DNA of 32,046 bases, taken from JBBAEA01 sp041656175 (GTDB lineage Bacteria > Myxococcota_A > Bradymonadia > UBA4248). The position numbers and the translations under genes are program-made. Location of the stretch: the NCBI GenBank assembly GCA_041656175.1, contig JBBAEA010000020.1, positions 1 to 32,046 on the forward strand, read 5' to 3'. Positions 7,942 through 15,337 of this stretch are shown one piece after another. The first letter of the stretch is position 1. Each line of letters begins with the position of its first letter. The notes beneath the pieces are model-generated. The model worked only from the letters and a program-made list of their open reading frames with translations. It was not told the DNA's origin and did no database searches.

Positions 7942-9054
7942 ATGCGTCTTATCTCTACCAAACCGCTAAAATCCTTTGCAACTTCCTTCGACTGGCTACT
8001 GCTTTTACTCGTTTTAGCCATCGCCGGCATCGGCATATTCAATCTCGCAAGCCTCGCCGATATACTCCACAAACCCTTGCATAACACGCAATTGCTGTGG
8101 CTGGGAATTGGCATCATCTTTTTTGCAATCCCCTGTGCTACCATTGATTATCGCATCTATGAACGCGTCGCGAACGCTATTTTTATACTGGGCAACTTGG
8201 CGCTAATTTTGGTTCTCATCGTCGGCGACGAATTTAACGGCTCCAAACGCTGGATAAACCTCGGAGTTTTCCACATGCAACCATCGGAGCTCATGAAGAT
8301 TGCTACCGTTATTTTTGTCGCCAAGTTTTTTTCTCAGCGAGAGCACAGTGAAGCCTACGGATTTTTGAGCTTAGTTCCTTTGCTTGCGGCTATCGCTGTA
8401 CCCATGGCGCTGATTTTTTTGGAACCAGACCTTGGAACCGCTGTGCTTATCGGGCTGATCGCGAGCATGATGGTACTTTTTGAAGGCGTTCGGCGAAAAA
8501 CCTTGATATTTTCAGTGCTTTTGTTCATGGCACTCGCACCACTGGCTTGGATGGGGATGCACGATTACCAAAAAAACCGCGTTAAAACCTTCCTACAACT
8601 CGAAGAGGACCCTTATGGCAACGACTGGCAGGTTAAAAATTCGGTTATTGCTGTGGGTGCTGGGGGTTTGACGGGCCAAGGTTTTGGCCAAAGTACGCAG
8701 GTGCAAAAGGGTTTCGTACCCGAGCCCGAGAATGACTTCGCCCTTGCAAACTGGGCCGAGGAATACGGCTTTGTGGGCGTGATTTTTCTCCTATCGCTCT
8801 ATCTCATCCTCATTCTCTGGGCCATACGCATCGCTCGCCTTGCCCGCGACCGCTTTGGCATGCACCTTGCCGTGGGGATAACTGCGATCATTTTTTGGCA
8901 GGTTATTATCAATACCGCGATGGTGGTTCGCTGGGCACCCGTCGTTGGAATTACTCTGCCCATGGTTTCCTACGGCGGCTCTAGTATGCTTAGCATGATG
9001 ATCTGCGTGGGAATCCTGATGAACGTTAGTATTCGGCGGCACAGTTTTAAGTAG
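7942..9054 (+). CDS. rodA: Rod-shape peptidoglycan glycosyltransferase RodA
   Basis: SEDS-family polytopic membrane enzyme that polymerises lipid II during lateral wall growth together with PBP2. 370 residues with about ten hydrophobic segments. Family signatures are clear: GSKRWINLG followed by MQPSELMKI near residues 95-115, FLEPDLGTA near 150, the large periplasmic loop carrying EEDPYGNDWQ, ENDFALA.WAEE.GF near 250, and a C-terminal GITLPMVSYGGSS. The ATG at 7942 follows the mrdA stop closely. The first third keeps the C-rich codon use seen at the end of mrdA. Element B follows in the 3' spacer before the convergent tyrS. Confidence 0.96.
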   Translation: MRLISTKPLKSFATSFDWLLLLLVLAIAGIGIFNLASLADILHKPLHNTQLLWLGIGIIFFAIPCATIDYRIYERVANAIFILGNLALILVLIVGDEFNGSKRWINLGVFHMQPSELMKIATVIFVAKFFSQREHSEAYGFLSLVPLLAAIAVPMALIFLEPDLGTAVLIGLIASMMVLFEGVRRKTLIFSVLLFMALAPLAWMGMHDYQKNRVKTFLQLEEDPYGNDWQVKNSVIAVGAGGLTGQGFGQSTQVQKGFVPEPENDFALANWAEEYGFVGVIFLLSLYLILILWAIRIARLARDRFGMHLAVGITAIIFWQVIINTAMVVRWAPVVGITLPMVSYGGSSMLSMMICVGILMNVSIRRHSFK

Positions 9055-9362
9055 GCGCATTTTACAAAACGTATTCCAAAAGCCATCTTTTTTGTGGGGG
9101 GCAAGCCCCCCTACGCGCAAGCTTCCCGCATGTTCTGCGGCTTCGCGCACGATTTTATGCTTTGTATGCGCTCAAACCGCGCATCCAAAGCATAAAATGC
9201 GCTCAGTCGCAGAACATGCGGGTGATCTTGCGCTACCCCCCGGAAATTCGCTCGCAAGCGCATACAAGATTTTGAACTTCGCTGTAGCACCTCACCATGG
9301 GCTTCTAAAATTGAGCCAATCTAGCGCTATCGTTATCGAAGAAAATGCGAATTTTTAGCGTC
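9055..9362. other. Convergent rodA/tyrS intergenic region
   Basis: 308 bases with no gene. It holds element B (9096-9241). The A/T-rich stretch just before it, ending in TTTTTTGT, could act with the G/C hairpin as the rodA transcript end, but the T-run precedes the hairpin, so this is not a classical terminator. Nothing else recognisable was seen between 9242 and 9362. Confidence 0.45.
9096..9241 (+). repeat. G/C-tract long-stem element, copy B
   Basis: GGGGGG CAAG CCCCCC hairpin (9096-9111), TAC, arm GCGCAAG, CTT, then a perfect 15-bp stem (9125-9139 with 9208-9222). Further in lies the ATTTTATGCTTTG helix capped by TATGCGC/GCGCAT, with loop TCAAACC. The return arm is GGG, TGAT, CTTGCGC, then TACCCCCC. 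Relative to copy A the core helix carries paired changes (GC/GC to TT/AA) that keep the pairing. It follows rodA in sense orientation. Confidence 0.85.
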
Positions 9363-10613
9363 TTACTCTACAATTAAACGACCCCAACGGCGTTTCCCCA
9401 CTTTAAAAATATAATTACCTACTGGAAGTTCGTGTTGTATATCCTCAATCACGTCTTCACCATCGAGTCTTACGCCGCCACCCTGAATCAAGCGTCGTGC
9501 CTCGGATTTCGAGGGGGCGAGCTTAGTTAAGGCAAGAGCGTTAACAAGGGAGAGCGTGTGGCTACCCGCGTCGGTTTTTAGCTTAAACTCGGGTATGTCG
9601 CTGGGCATCGCGCGTTGCGAAAACTGCGCCTTCCATGCTTCTTGCGCTTTACGCACGTCTTCTTCACTGTTGAAGCAAGCCGCCAGCTCGTAGGCTAGGG
9701 CGTGTTTTGCATCCATGGGGTGCCAGGAGTTTTTGCGCTCTTGGATCTCTGCGCTGGATTCCCGAGACAGCAATTCGTAGTAGCGCCACATCAGCTCGTC
9801 GCTAATCGACATAAGTTTGCCGTAAACGGTGTCAACGGGCTCTGTAATACCGACGTAGTTACCCAAAGACTTGGACATCTTAGCGCCAACGATTTTGCCA
9901 TCTTCTACGTGTGCGTCCGTTCCTTCTAGGAGCGGCAAGGTTAGAACGATTTGGGATTCTTGGCCGTACTCTTTTTGTAGCTGCCGCCCCACGAGTAGGT
10001 TAAAGAGCTGATCGGAGCCGCCCAATTCGACGTCGGCTCTTAGCTCAACGGAGTCGTAACCTTGGAGCAAGGGGTAGATAAACTCGTGTACGCTAATTGC
10101 GCGTCCCTCGGTGTATCGTTTTTTAAAGTCATCGCGCTCTAGAATGCGCGCAACCGTGTACTTTGCACTTAACGCAATAAGATCCACCGCCGACATTTTA
10201 CCCAGCCACTCGCTGTTAAAACGAACTTGGGTCTTTTCGCGATCGAGTATGCGAAAGACTTGATCCGTGTATGTTTTAGCGTTTGCCATAACCTGTTCAT
10301 CAGTGAGGGGTTTACGTGTTTCGCTCTTCCCGCTCGGGTCGCCGATGCGACTTGTAAAGTCGCCTACCAAAAAGACGACTTGATGACCCAAGTCTTGGAA
10401 TTGTCGCATTTTGCGCAACACAACGAGGTGCCCAAGGTGCAGGTCGGGCGCCGTTGGGTCGCAGCCCAATTTAATGATGAGCGGCTTATTTTGGGCTTTG
10501 CTCTTGGCGAGTTTTTCGAGAAAGGATTCACGCGTGTGCAGATCGACTACACCGCGCATGAGGATTTCAAGCTGTGTCTCTGGGGCTAAAAATTCAGTCA
10601 TTGTTTTACTCAT
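9363..10613 (-). CDS. tyrS: Tyrosine--tRNA ligase
   Basis: Class I synthetase charging tRNA-Tyr. The HIGH-like signature is HLGH in KLGCDPTAPDLHLGH, and the KMSKS loop is present exactly, in GAKMSKSLGNYVG. The C-terminal ~60 residues (SEARRLIQGGGVRLDGE) form an S4-type RNA-binding domain. The overall form resembles the TyrZ-like subgroup, with DPTAPDLHLGH rather than the classical TyrS version. A longer reading from a TTG at 10688 adds a basic, unlikely N-terminus. I prefer ATG at 10613 (MSKTMTEF); ATG at 10601 is also possible. Element B lies downstream. Confidence 0.95.
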   Translation of the reverse strand: MSKTMTEFLAPETQLEILMRGVVDLHTRESFLEKLAKSKAQNKPLIIKLGCDPTAPDLHLGHLVVLRKMRQFQDLGHQVVFLVGDFTSRIGDPSGKSETRKPLTDEQVMANAKTYTDQVFRILDREKTQVRFNSEWLGKMSAVDLIALSAKYTVARILERDDFKKRYTEGRAISVHEFIYPLLQGYDSVELRADVELGGSDQLFNLLVGRQLQKEYGQESQIVLTLPLLEGTDAHVEDGKIVGAKMSKSLGNYVGITEPVDTVYGKLMSISDELMWRYYELLSRESSAEIQERKNSWHPMDAKHALAYELAACFNSEEDVRKAQEAWKAQFSQRAMPSDIPEFKLKTDAGSHTLSLVNALALTKLAPSKSEARRLIQGGGVRLDGEDVIEDIQHELPVGNYIFKVGKRRWGRLIVE

Positions 10614-10858
10614 ATAAAAAACGGTGGCATTCCTCGCAAAAGCGATAAGCAGAATACGACGCCGCGGCCTTAGCGAAAAGAAGCTCAAAAAACTTCCTTA
10701 GCAACGCGCAAACTCTGTTATGCAGCAAGCAAGGCGAGGTTTTTTCAGCGATTTTCCGCACAATTTCAGGCTTTGATAAAATTCACTCATCACTGCTACG
10801 GCGCAGTGTTGAGTTTATCCATATAACTAATTCACAAAAACGACAAATAAACATTCTC
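10614..10858. other. Spacer upstream of tyrS with imperfect hairpin
   Basis: About 245 bases without a supported gene if tyrS starts at 10613. An imperfect inverted repeat lies at about 10776-10820: cactgc pairs with gcagtg across a short loop, and outer arms ataaaa...ctcat and ttgagtttat pair partly. Because the barrel gene ends at 10859 on the minus strand, this could mark the end of its transcript. No T-run follows on that strand, so terminator function is not shown. Confidence 0.35.
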
Positions 10859-12121
10859 TTAGAAAATGGCTTCAAGTTGAACAAGCAGCTCATTATTATC
10901 GACATCGAGATTGCGCTGGGCTAGCGCAGGCACATCATTGCGTTCAAAGATCATTGCGTACTCTAAGCGAATCGTTAAAAATTCACGTAAAATTTTGGCA
11001 TGAATGGCCAACGTTGCGATGCTATAGTCCCAACTAATGGCATTGGATTGCTCTGGGGAGCGCATGGCATACGAAGAATTGAGTGGACGGCTAGAGTCTA
11101 GCAAGAGAAGTTGTTCATAGCGCAGCAAAAACATCATACTGTGAAACCACGTTGATTTGCGCGAAAGTTCGAGACCTGCTTGCGCGTAATAGCCAAAATG
11201 CTTCAGTTGCCCTGTTCTGTTGAATATCGCTTCTGCCAAAAAGTGGAAGCCGTGTTTTTCGAAGTAAATACGTCCTCCCGCGAGGTAGGCAAGTCCAGAT
11301 TTTGCATCGGGATTGTGTTTAGGGCTTAAGCGGTAGTGCGGGAAATCCGCGATTAAAATATCCAAACCTTGGTGCGTGCTGAGCTTGCCGATAAAGCCGA
11401 AGCCTTCTAGCGCGAGGCCATGGCTTTCAAAACGCAGTAGTGCTGTTGCAGCGACAGAGTTCCCAGAAAACGCGCGCGCGTTGCCGTAGGCGAGTATGCT
11501 AAAGCTCCCTTTGTAGGTGGGCGAGCTGTGTAGTGGTTCGGATTTAAGGGGGCGTTGCATGGAAGCGGCGAGCGCGAGGCTGATGGCGTTTTCGTTGTTA
11601 ATTTGGTATTTTAGTTTGTATGCCGCATGATATTCGGCGTTTTTCCAATTCACGCTAGCGATAAGCGGATATCGGGCGGTATAGCGATGTGTGGCAAAAA
11701 TGGGTTGTAGGTAACCAAGCTCAGCTTTGTGGTGCAGCTTGTCATGAAGATTTGCGGAATATGCAAAATAGATGTTCGAAAGTCTTGCGCCGGACGTTAA
11801 AAACTCGACAGAGCTATTGAGTGCGAGCATGCGCATCCATTGTAAACGAAACGCTAAGTCAAAGGAGTCGAGTTCAACAAACGGCGAACGTGTGCCAATA
11901 GTCTGTGTGTCGGTTGGGCTATCGTAGCCTGGTCCCCCAGAGCCCTCGAGATCGTGTAAGCCTAGGCGCATCCGTCCCTTGATCTGAAAGCTCAGATCTT
12001 GAAAATGCAAGGACACGTTGTTGGGTGCGTAAGCTTCATCAAATTCGTCGTAAGCCAAAAGCTTTTGTGCATAAAGCGATAACAAGCAAAAAACGACGCA
12101 TATAACAGCAAGCTGCTTCAT
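10859..12121 (-). CDS. TPP-riboswitch-controlled outer-membrane barrel protein
   Basis: 420 residues. A signal peptide (residues 1 to about 23, hydrophobic core VICVVFCLLSLYA, likely cut after LLA) is followed by a mature part of alternating polar/aromatic strands with no long hydrophobic helix. The chain ends in LLVQLEAIF. A C-terminal Phe is the usual signal for insertion by the BAM complex, so an outer-membrane beta-barrel is the best reading. I do not recognise the family. The gene stands alone, but its leader contains a clear TPP aptamer and a hairpin covering the ribosome binding site. It is therefore expected to be repressed when thiamine pyrophosphate is plentiful. By inference it is a porin-like channel for thiamine, its phosphates or pyrimidine/thiazole precursors. 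The ATG at 12121 has AAGGAAA upstream. Confidence 0.8.
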   Translation of the reverse strand: MKQLAVICVVFCLLSLYAQKLLAYDEFDEAYAPNNVSLHFQDLSFQIKGRMRLGLHDLEGSGGPGYDSPTDTQTIGTRSPFVELDSFDLAFRLQWMRMLALNSSVEFLTSGARLSNIYFAYSANLHDKLHHKAELGYLQPIFATHRYTARYPLIASVNWKNAEYHAAYKLKYQINNENAISLALAASMQRPLKSEPLHSSPTYKGSFSILAYGNARAFSGNSVAATALLRFESHGLALEGFGFIGKLSTHQGLDILIADFPHYRLSPKHNPDAKSGLAYLAGGRIYFEKHGFHFLAEAIFNRTGQLKHFGYYAQAGLELSRKSTWFHSMMFLLRYEQLLLLDSSRPLNSSYAMRSPEQSNAISWDYSIATLAIHAKILREFLTIRLEYAMIFERNDVPALAQRNLDVDNNELLVQLEAIF

Positions 12122-12124
12122 TCC

Positions 12125-12148
12125 AGTTTCCTTTTACTGGCGGAAACT
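12125..12148 (-). promoter_or_regulatory. Expression platform of TPP riboswitch (SD-sequestering hairpin)
   Basis: On the minus-strand transcript AGTTTCC (12148-12142) pairs perfectly with GGAAACT (12131-12125) across a 10-base loop. The second strand contains the Shine-Dalgarno sequence a few bases before the ATG, so this hairpin should block initiation. The loop side contains CGCCAG (12142-12137), which is complementary to CTGGCG inside the aptamer (12175-12170). This suggests a switch. Without TPP, CGCCAG pairs with the aptamer strand and frees the SD. With TPP, the aptamer keeps CTGGCG and the SD hairpin forms. The pairings are seen; the mechanism is inferred. Confidence 0.75.
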
Positions 12149-12154
12149 TGGTGA

Positions 12155-12232
12155 GCGACCGAATCCCTACGCCAGCATTACCTGAACAGGTTCAACGGGT
12201 TTAATCTCAGGCTTTAGTGCCACCCCGTCAGT
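12155..12232 (-). ncRNA. TPP riboswitch aptamer (THI box)
   Basis: The minus strand carries the diagnostic conserved blocks in order: GGGGTG, then CTGAGAT with the following ACCCGTTGAACCTG, a short TTCAGG arm, TAATGCTGGCGTAGGGA. These match the thiamine pyrophosphate-sensing three-way junction, including the pyrimidine-sensing CTGAGA loop and the pyrophosphate-sensing GCGTAGGGA side. It lies about 35 bases upstream of the start codon of the outer-membrane barrel gene and in the same direction. Confidence 0.96.
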
Positions 12233-12751
12233 TGTTGATTGGATTGTAAACTTAAATTCGCTTTTTTGGGATAGGGCTTAGCCTCTAGAAGACGGTTTTA
12301 CGTTTAAAGGCAGAACACTGCAGTTTTTGTTGCTGCAAAACCTTGCGCTAAAAAGCAAAAACCGCAAGGAATCGCGAGAAATTTTGGGGGTAGACCGAGA
12401 CCCCGCGCGGAAATTTGCAAAAGATGCATCATTTGCGCTGGCTTGGCGAGTAGCCAAGACGGCGCAAATGATTTGCAGCTTTTAGCAAATTAAGGCGTGA
12501 GGCTCGGGCGTAGGGGGCTTGCCCCCTCAAAAAACACATCGCCATACGAGATAATAGCAAAACGACTCAAAAAAGTGCTATGCTTTGGGCTAGGCGAAAG
12601 AGGCGAGTTGTCGGCGTTTGCGTGGGTTGGCGCGGCGGCCAAAATGGGCTGCCATTGTCAAGCGCTGTTTTGAATGCATAATGTTGCTGGCTGCCTAGGT
12701 CAAGGAGGCGGCGTTTGTTGGTTGCTTGCTAGCTTAAAAGTAGCGCGGATT
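12233..12751. other. Divergent spacer between TPP leader and beta-helix gene
   Basis: Roughly 520 bases without a supported gene. It holds element C (12386-12526). The barrel gene's promoter should lie between about 12233 and 12385 on the minus strand, but no strong match was found. On the plus side, a TATGCT hexamer near 12580 could be a -10 box for the beta-helix gene. Its -35 is unclear. Confidence 0.4.
12386..12526 (-). repeat. G/C-tract long-stem element, copy C
   Basis: On the minus strand: GGGGGCAAGCCCCC hairpin (12526-12513), TAC, arm with CCGAG, a long stem whose core ATCATTTGCGC (12428-12438) pairs with its complement at 12462-12472, then the return arm with CTCGG, CTA and CCCCC (12390-12386). 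The inner tip has a second small stem, cttgg/ccaag. Arms and core differ in sequence from copies A and B, but the order of parts is identical. It lies upstream of the TPP leader in sense orientation. Confidence 0.8.
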
Positions 12752-13927
12752 ATGAGCATTAAAGAGAGCTTAATCGCTAAGGGCGTCGAGATTTATGCAC
12801 CCGAGAGCGTAGTCATAGAAGACGTCGCAGTGGAGCAAATTGAGGGCGGTGTCGAGATATTCCCTGGCAGCGTACTGCGCGGGAAACGTACGCGTTTGGG
12901 GCGCGGGACACGCGTGGGCGTAGGCGGAGGGGGATTTTATGAGAATGTGGTGGCAGCGCGAGGCGTGGAGCTTCGCTCGGGGGTTTATGTCGATTGTGTT
13001 TTGCTTGATAGGGTTGTGGTGCGCTCGCATGCAGAACTTCGCGAAGGCACACTATTGGAAGAGGGCGCGGAACTCGGGCACACGGTTGGCCTTAAACAGA
13101 GCATTTTGATGCCAGAGTGCATCGTGGGGAGCCTCGTCAATTTTTGTGATGCCCTTCTGAGCGGCGGCCGCTCAAGGCGCGTGCACAGTGAAGTCGGCAG
13201 CTGCATGGCGCTCTACAACTACTCGCCGTGGGGCAACAAATTTGCATCGCTATTTGGTGATGTTGCGCGCGGGGTCTTACTCAATCAAGCGCCCATTTTC
13301 ATCGGCGGGCAAAGCCAAATCGTAAGCCCAGTGCATGTCGATTTTGGCAGCGTGCTGGCAGCGGGCTCGAAGCTGCAACGCGACGTAGGGAAGTCGCGCC
13401 TGGTGCTTAATGCTGCTAAAGACCTTGATATGGAGTTTAATCCCAAAAGACAGTCGCGCGTTTTGCATAAAATTCAAAAATCTTGTCAATACGTCGGCAA
13501 TCTTTATGCACTATGGCATTGGTACCAGCAGGTTAGGCGGTATTTTGCAAAAAATGACGCGTTTTTGCTTGCTTGCTACAGGGAGGCCGAAAAACAGATT
13601 GAAGCGGGAATTGATGAGCGAATTAAGCGTACACAAAAGCTCTTGGACTCGCTAGCCGAATCTTTGGATGAACATAAAAAAGCCAATAACGCGCGCGAAA
13701 TAAAAGAGCATGAGTACTTAGTTATGGAGTCGAAAAATATTGTTCAGAGGCTTAGAACGACTTTGCCAGTGCAAGATTTTAGCTTTTTAAACGCGCATTT
13801 GAACGCTTTTGAGGCTAAAGACTATAGGGATTGTATTCGTGCGCTCGACAGCGAGCTTGCACAAAGGGCTAGTAATGCTCTAGACGCCGTGGTGGGGCAG
13901 TATTTTATAGAGGGTTTTGGGAACTAG
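12752..13927 (+). CDS. Left-handed beta-helix protein, sugar-nucleotide pyrophosphorylase-like
   Basis: 391 residues from the preferred ATG at 12752 (MSIKESLIAKG); a reading from 12674 adds an unlikely Cys/Gly-rich start. The first ~230 residues show the irregular hexapeptide pattern of left-handed beta-helices (GVEIFPGSVLRG, GRGTRVGVGGGG and on). They include a conserved-looking block GLKQSILMPECIVGSLVNFCD, HSEVGS, and GDVARGVLLNQAPIFIGGQ, which I recall from myxobacterial proteins annotated as UDP-N-acetylglucosamine pyrophosphorylase-like. The C-terminal ~150 residues are charged and helical. There is no N-terminal nucleotidyltransferase domain, so the enzyme assignment is weak. A role in handling sugar nucleotides or a structural/acyltransferase-like role are alternatives. 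Confidence 0.7.
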   Translation: MSIKESLIAKGVEIYAPESVVIEDVAVEQIEGGVEIFPGSVLRGKRTRLGRGTRVGVGGGGFYENVVAARGVELRSGVYVDCVLLDRVVVRSHAELREGTLLEEGAELGHTVGLKQSILMPECIVGSLVNFCDALLSGGRSRRVHSEVGSCMALYNYSPWGNKFASLFGDVARGVLLNQAPIFIGGQSQIVSPVHVDFGSVLAAGSKLQRDVGKSRLVLNAAKDLDMEFNPKRQSRVLHKIQKSCQYVGNLYALWHWYQQVRRYFAKNDAFLLACYREAEKQIEAGIDERIKRTQKLLDSLAESLDEHKKANNAREIKEHEYLVMESKNIVQRLRTTLPVQDFSFLNAHLNAFEAKDYRDCIRALDSELAQRASNALDAVVGQYFIEGFGN

Positions 13928-14038
13928 GATAGGGGCTTAAAGACGTGTAGCCACTGGTTTTGCTCATAAAAGGTTTTTTGCTACGCTACCGATATAGGCT
14001 AAAAGCAACAGCGCGCTAAGCGCCATATAACGCAAAAT

Positions 14039-15262
14039 ATGATTTTTGATGCCACAGACATAAGCATGGAGTTTATGCAGTTTTTAAAACACGCTATTTA
14101 CTCCAAAACGGTAGGGCTAGATACTTGGTCTGAGCGCCTGCGTTTGGAGATCGAGCAGCAAAACGAGCTTCAAGCCTACTTGCTCTGTGATCTTGTGGGG
14201 AAGCACTATAGTAAAGAGAGTTCGCGTAGGTTCCTCCAAATGATTTTCCCCATCGCACACGATGAACGCGGGCGCCCTATGGCAAGCGCGCAAAACGATA
14301 TGGATGCTGGCGTATTGCCGCAAGTTCACGAAAACAGCCTCTATGTGCGTATTTCACACGGCATTCGACGCATCGACTTTGAGCGCGGATTTTGTGGCGA
14401 TATTCACTTCGATTTTATTTTGCCACGCGAGAACTTTTTGTTTGGCGCAAACAACGCTGGTTTCGTTATTGCGCATAAAAACAAGCTGTATTTTGCCAAA
14501 GACGCAAAGAACTTCGAGGAAGTTCACGCGTTTTCGCAAGATATTTTGAAAATTGGGCCAAGTCTTGAAGATGGTACGACTTTGCTTTTGGTCGATTCTG
14601 GTTTTGCTCCCATTGCGGCGCTAGCCTACTTGTTTAGGCCAGAGCATAGCGATAAGCTGCTGTTTTTACCCAATATTCAACAAGATTTGCGGCATGATTG
14701 CGCGGCGTCGCGCGACTGTTTTGTGTGCTGCGCAGGTGGCATGCAAGCGGATGAACTTCGTTTTATCTACGGTGATGGGAGCTGGAAAACGAAGTTTATT
14801 CATGAATCAAGGCCGATGCTCGTAGCGCATTCGGCGCTCGGCCCCGTTAGCATCGATACAAGCGGTGAAGCGTTTTTGTGGAAAAATCACGAAGTGCTAG
14901 ATGATGCCAAGTTTGACTTAAAAGGTTTAGCCGAAATACTCCTCGATAAAACGCTACGAGGTCCGGCAATGGTCGACTGGGAAAAACGACAGTTGCGCAT
15001 CGGCGACGGGCAAGATTGCTACGCAAACCACGATCTTCCGCTTTTCGTCAAGGCGCTCTACCCTTTTAGAGACAACGACGATATCGCCATTTTAGGCGAT
15101 AATAACTACTACTTTTGGTCTTCCCCCCATCATTGCGTCTCCCTTGCATGGCAACTCGCCGCCAACTCTGCAAGTGCAGAAGATTGGCTCGCTATTTTAC
15201 CCGACTCCCCCCTTTCTGTAGAAGATGATCCACGTATTCGCAAGTGGAAGTTCGAGATTTAG
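14039..15262 (+). CDS. Uncharacterised 407-residue cytoplasmic protein
   Basis: I do not recognise this protein. It has no signal peptide or membrane segment. The N-terminal ~80 residues look helical (MEFMQFLKHAIYSK, EIEQQNELQAYLL); the rest is rich in short beta-like stretches with many aromatic and charged residues, including DSGFAPIAALAYLF and CFVCCAGGMQADEL. Cysteines cluster near residues 221-233 (HDCAASRDCFVCC), which might hint at metal or disulphide chemistry but does not form a known motif. It sits between the beta-helix gene and truB on the same strand with 111- and 75-base gaps. There is no clear ribosome binding site before ATG 14039, and an internal ATG at 14066 is possible. Codon use becomes C-rich in the last ~270 bases. 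Confidence 0.7.
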   Translation: MIFDATDISMEFMQFLKHAIYSKTVGLDTWSERLRLEIEQQNELQAYLLCDLVGKHYSKESSRRFLQMIFPIAHDERGRPMASAQNDMDAGVLPQVHENSLYVRISHGIRRIDFERGFCGDIHFDFILPRENFLFGANNAGFVIAHKNKLYFAKDAKNFEEVHAFSQDILKIGPSLEDGTTLLLVDSGFAPIAALAYLFRPEHSDKLLFLPNIQQDLRHDCAASRDCFVCCAGGMQADELRFIYGDGSWKTKFIHESRPMLVAHSALGPVSIDTSGEAFLWKNHEVLDDAKFDLKGLAEILLDKTLRGPAMVDWEKRQLRIGDGQDCYANHDLPLFVKALYPFRDNDDIAILGDNNYYFWSSPHHCVSLAWQLAANSASAEDWLAILPDSPLSVEDDPRIRKWKFEI

Positions 15263-15337
15263 CGCTTTTGGCTACAATACAATGCTCACGGTTTTTCATC
15301 TTTAGTTCACACGTGTTTTTTAGGATTTCATGGTACA

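Noticed and set aside
10614..10688. Longer tyrS start at TTG 10688
   Set aside because: It adds a basic, unconserved segment ahead of the expected N-terminus; ATG 10613 or 10601 fits the family better, although AAGGAAG precedes the TTG.
12674..12751. Longer start of the beta-helix protein at 12674
   Set aside because: The added part is Cys/Gly-rich and unlike the family; MSIKESL at 12752 is the natural start.
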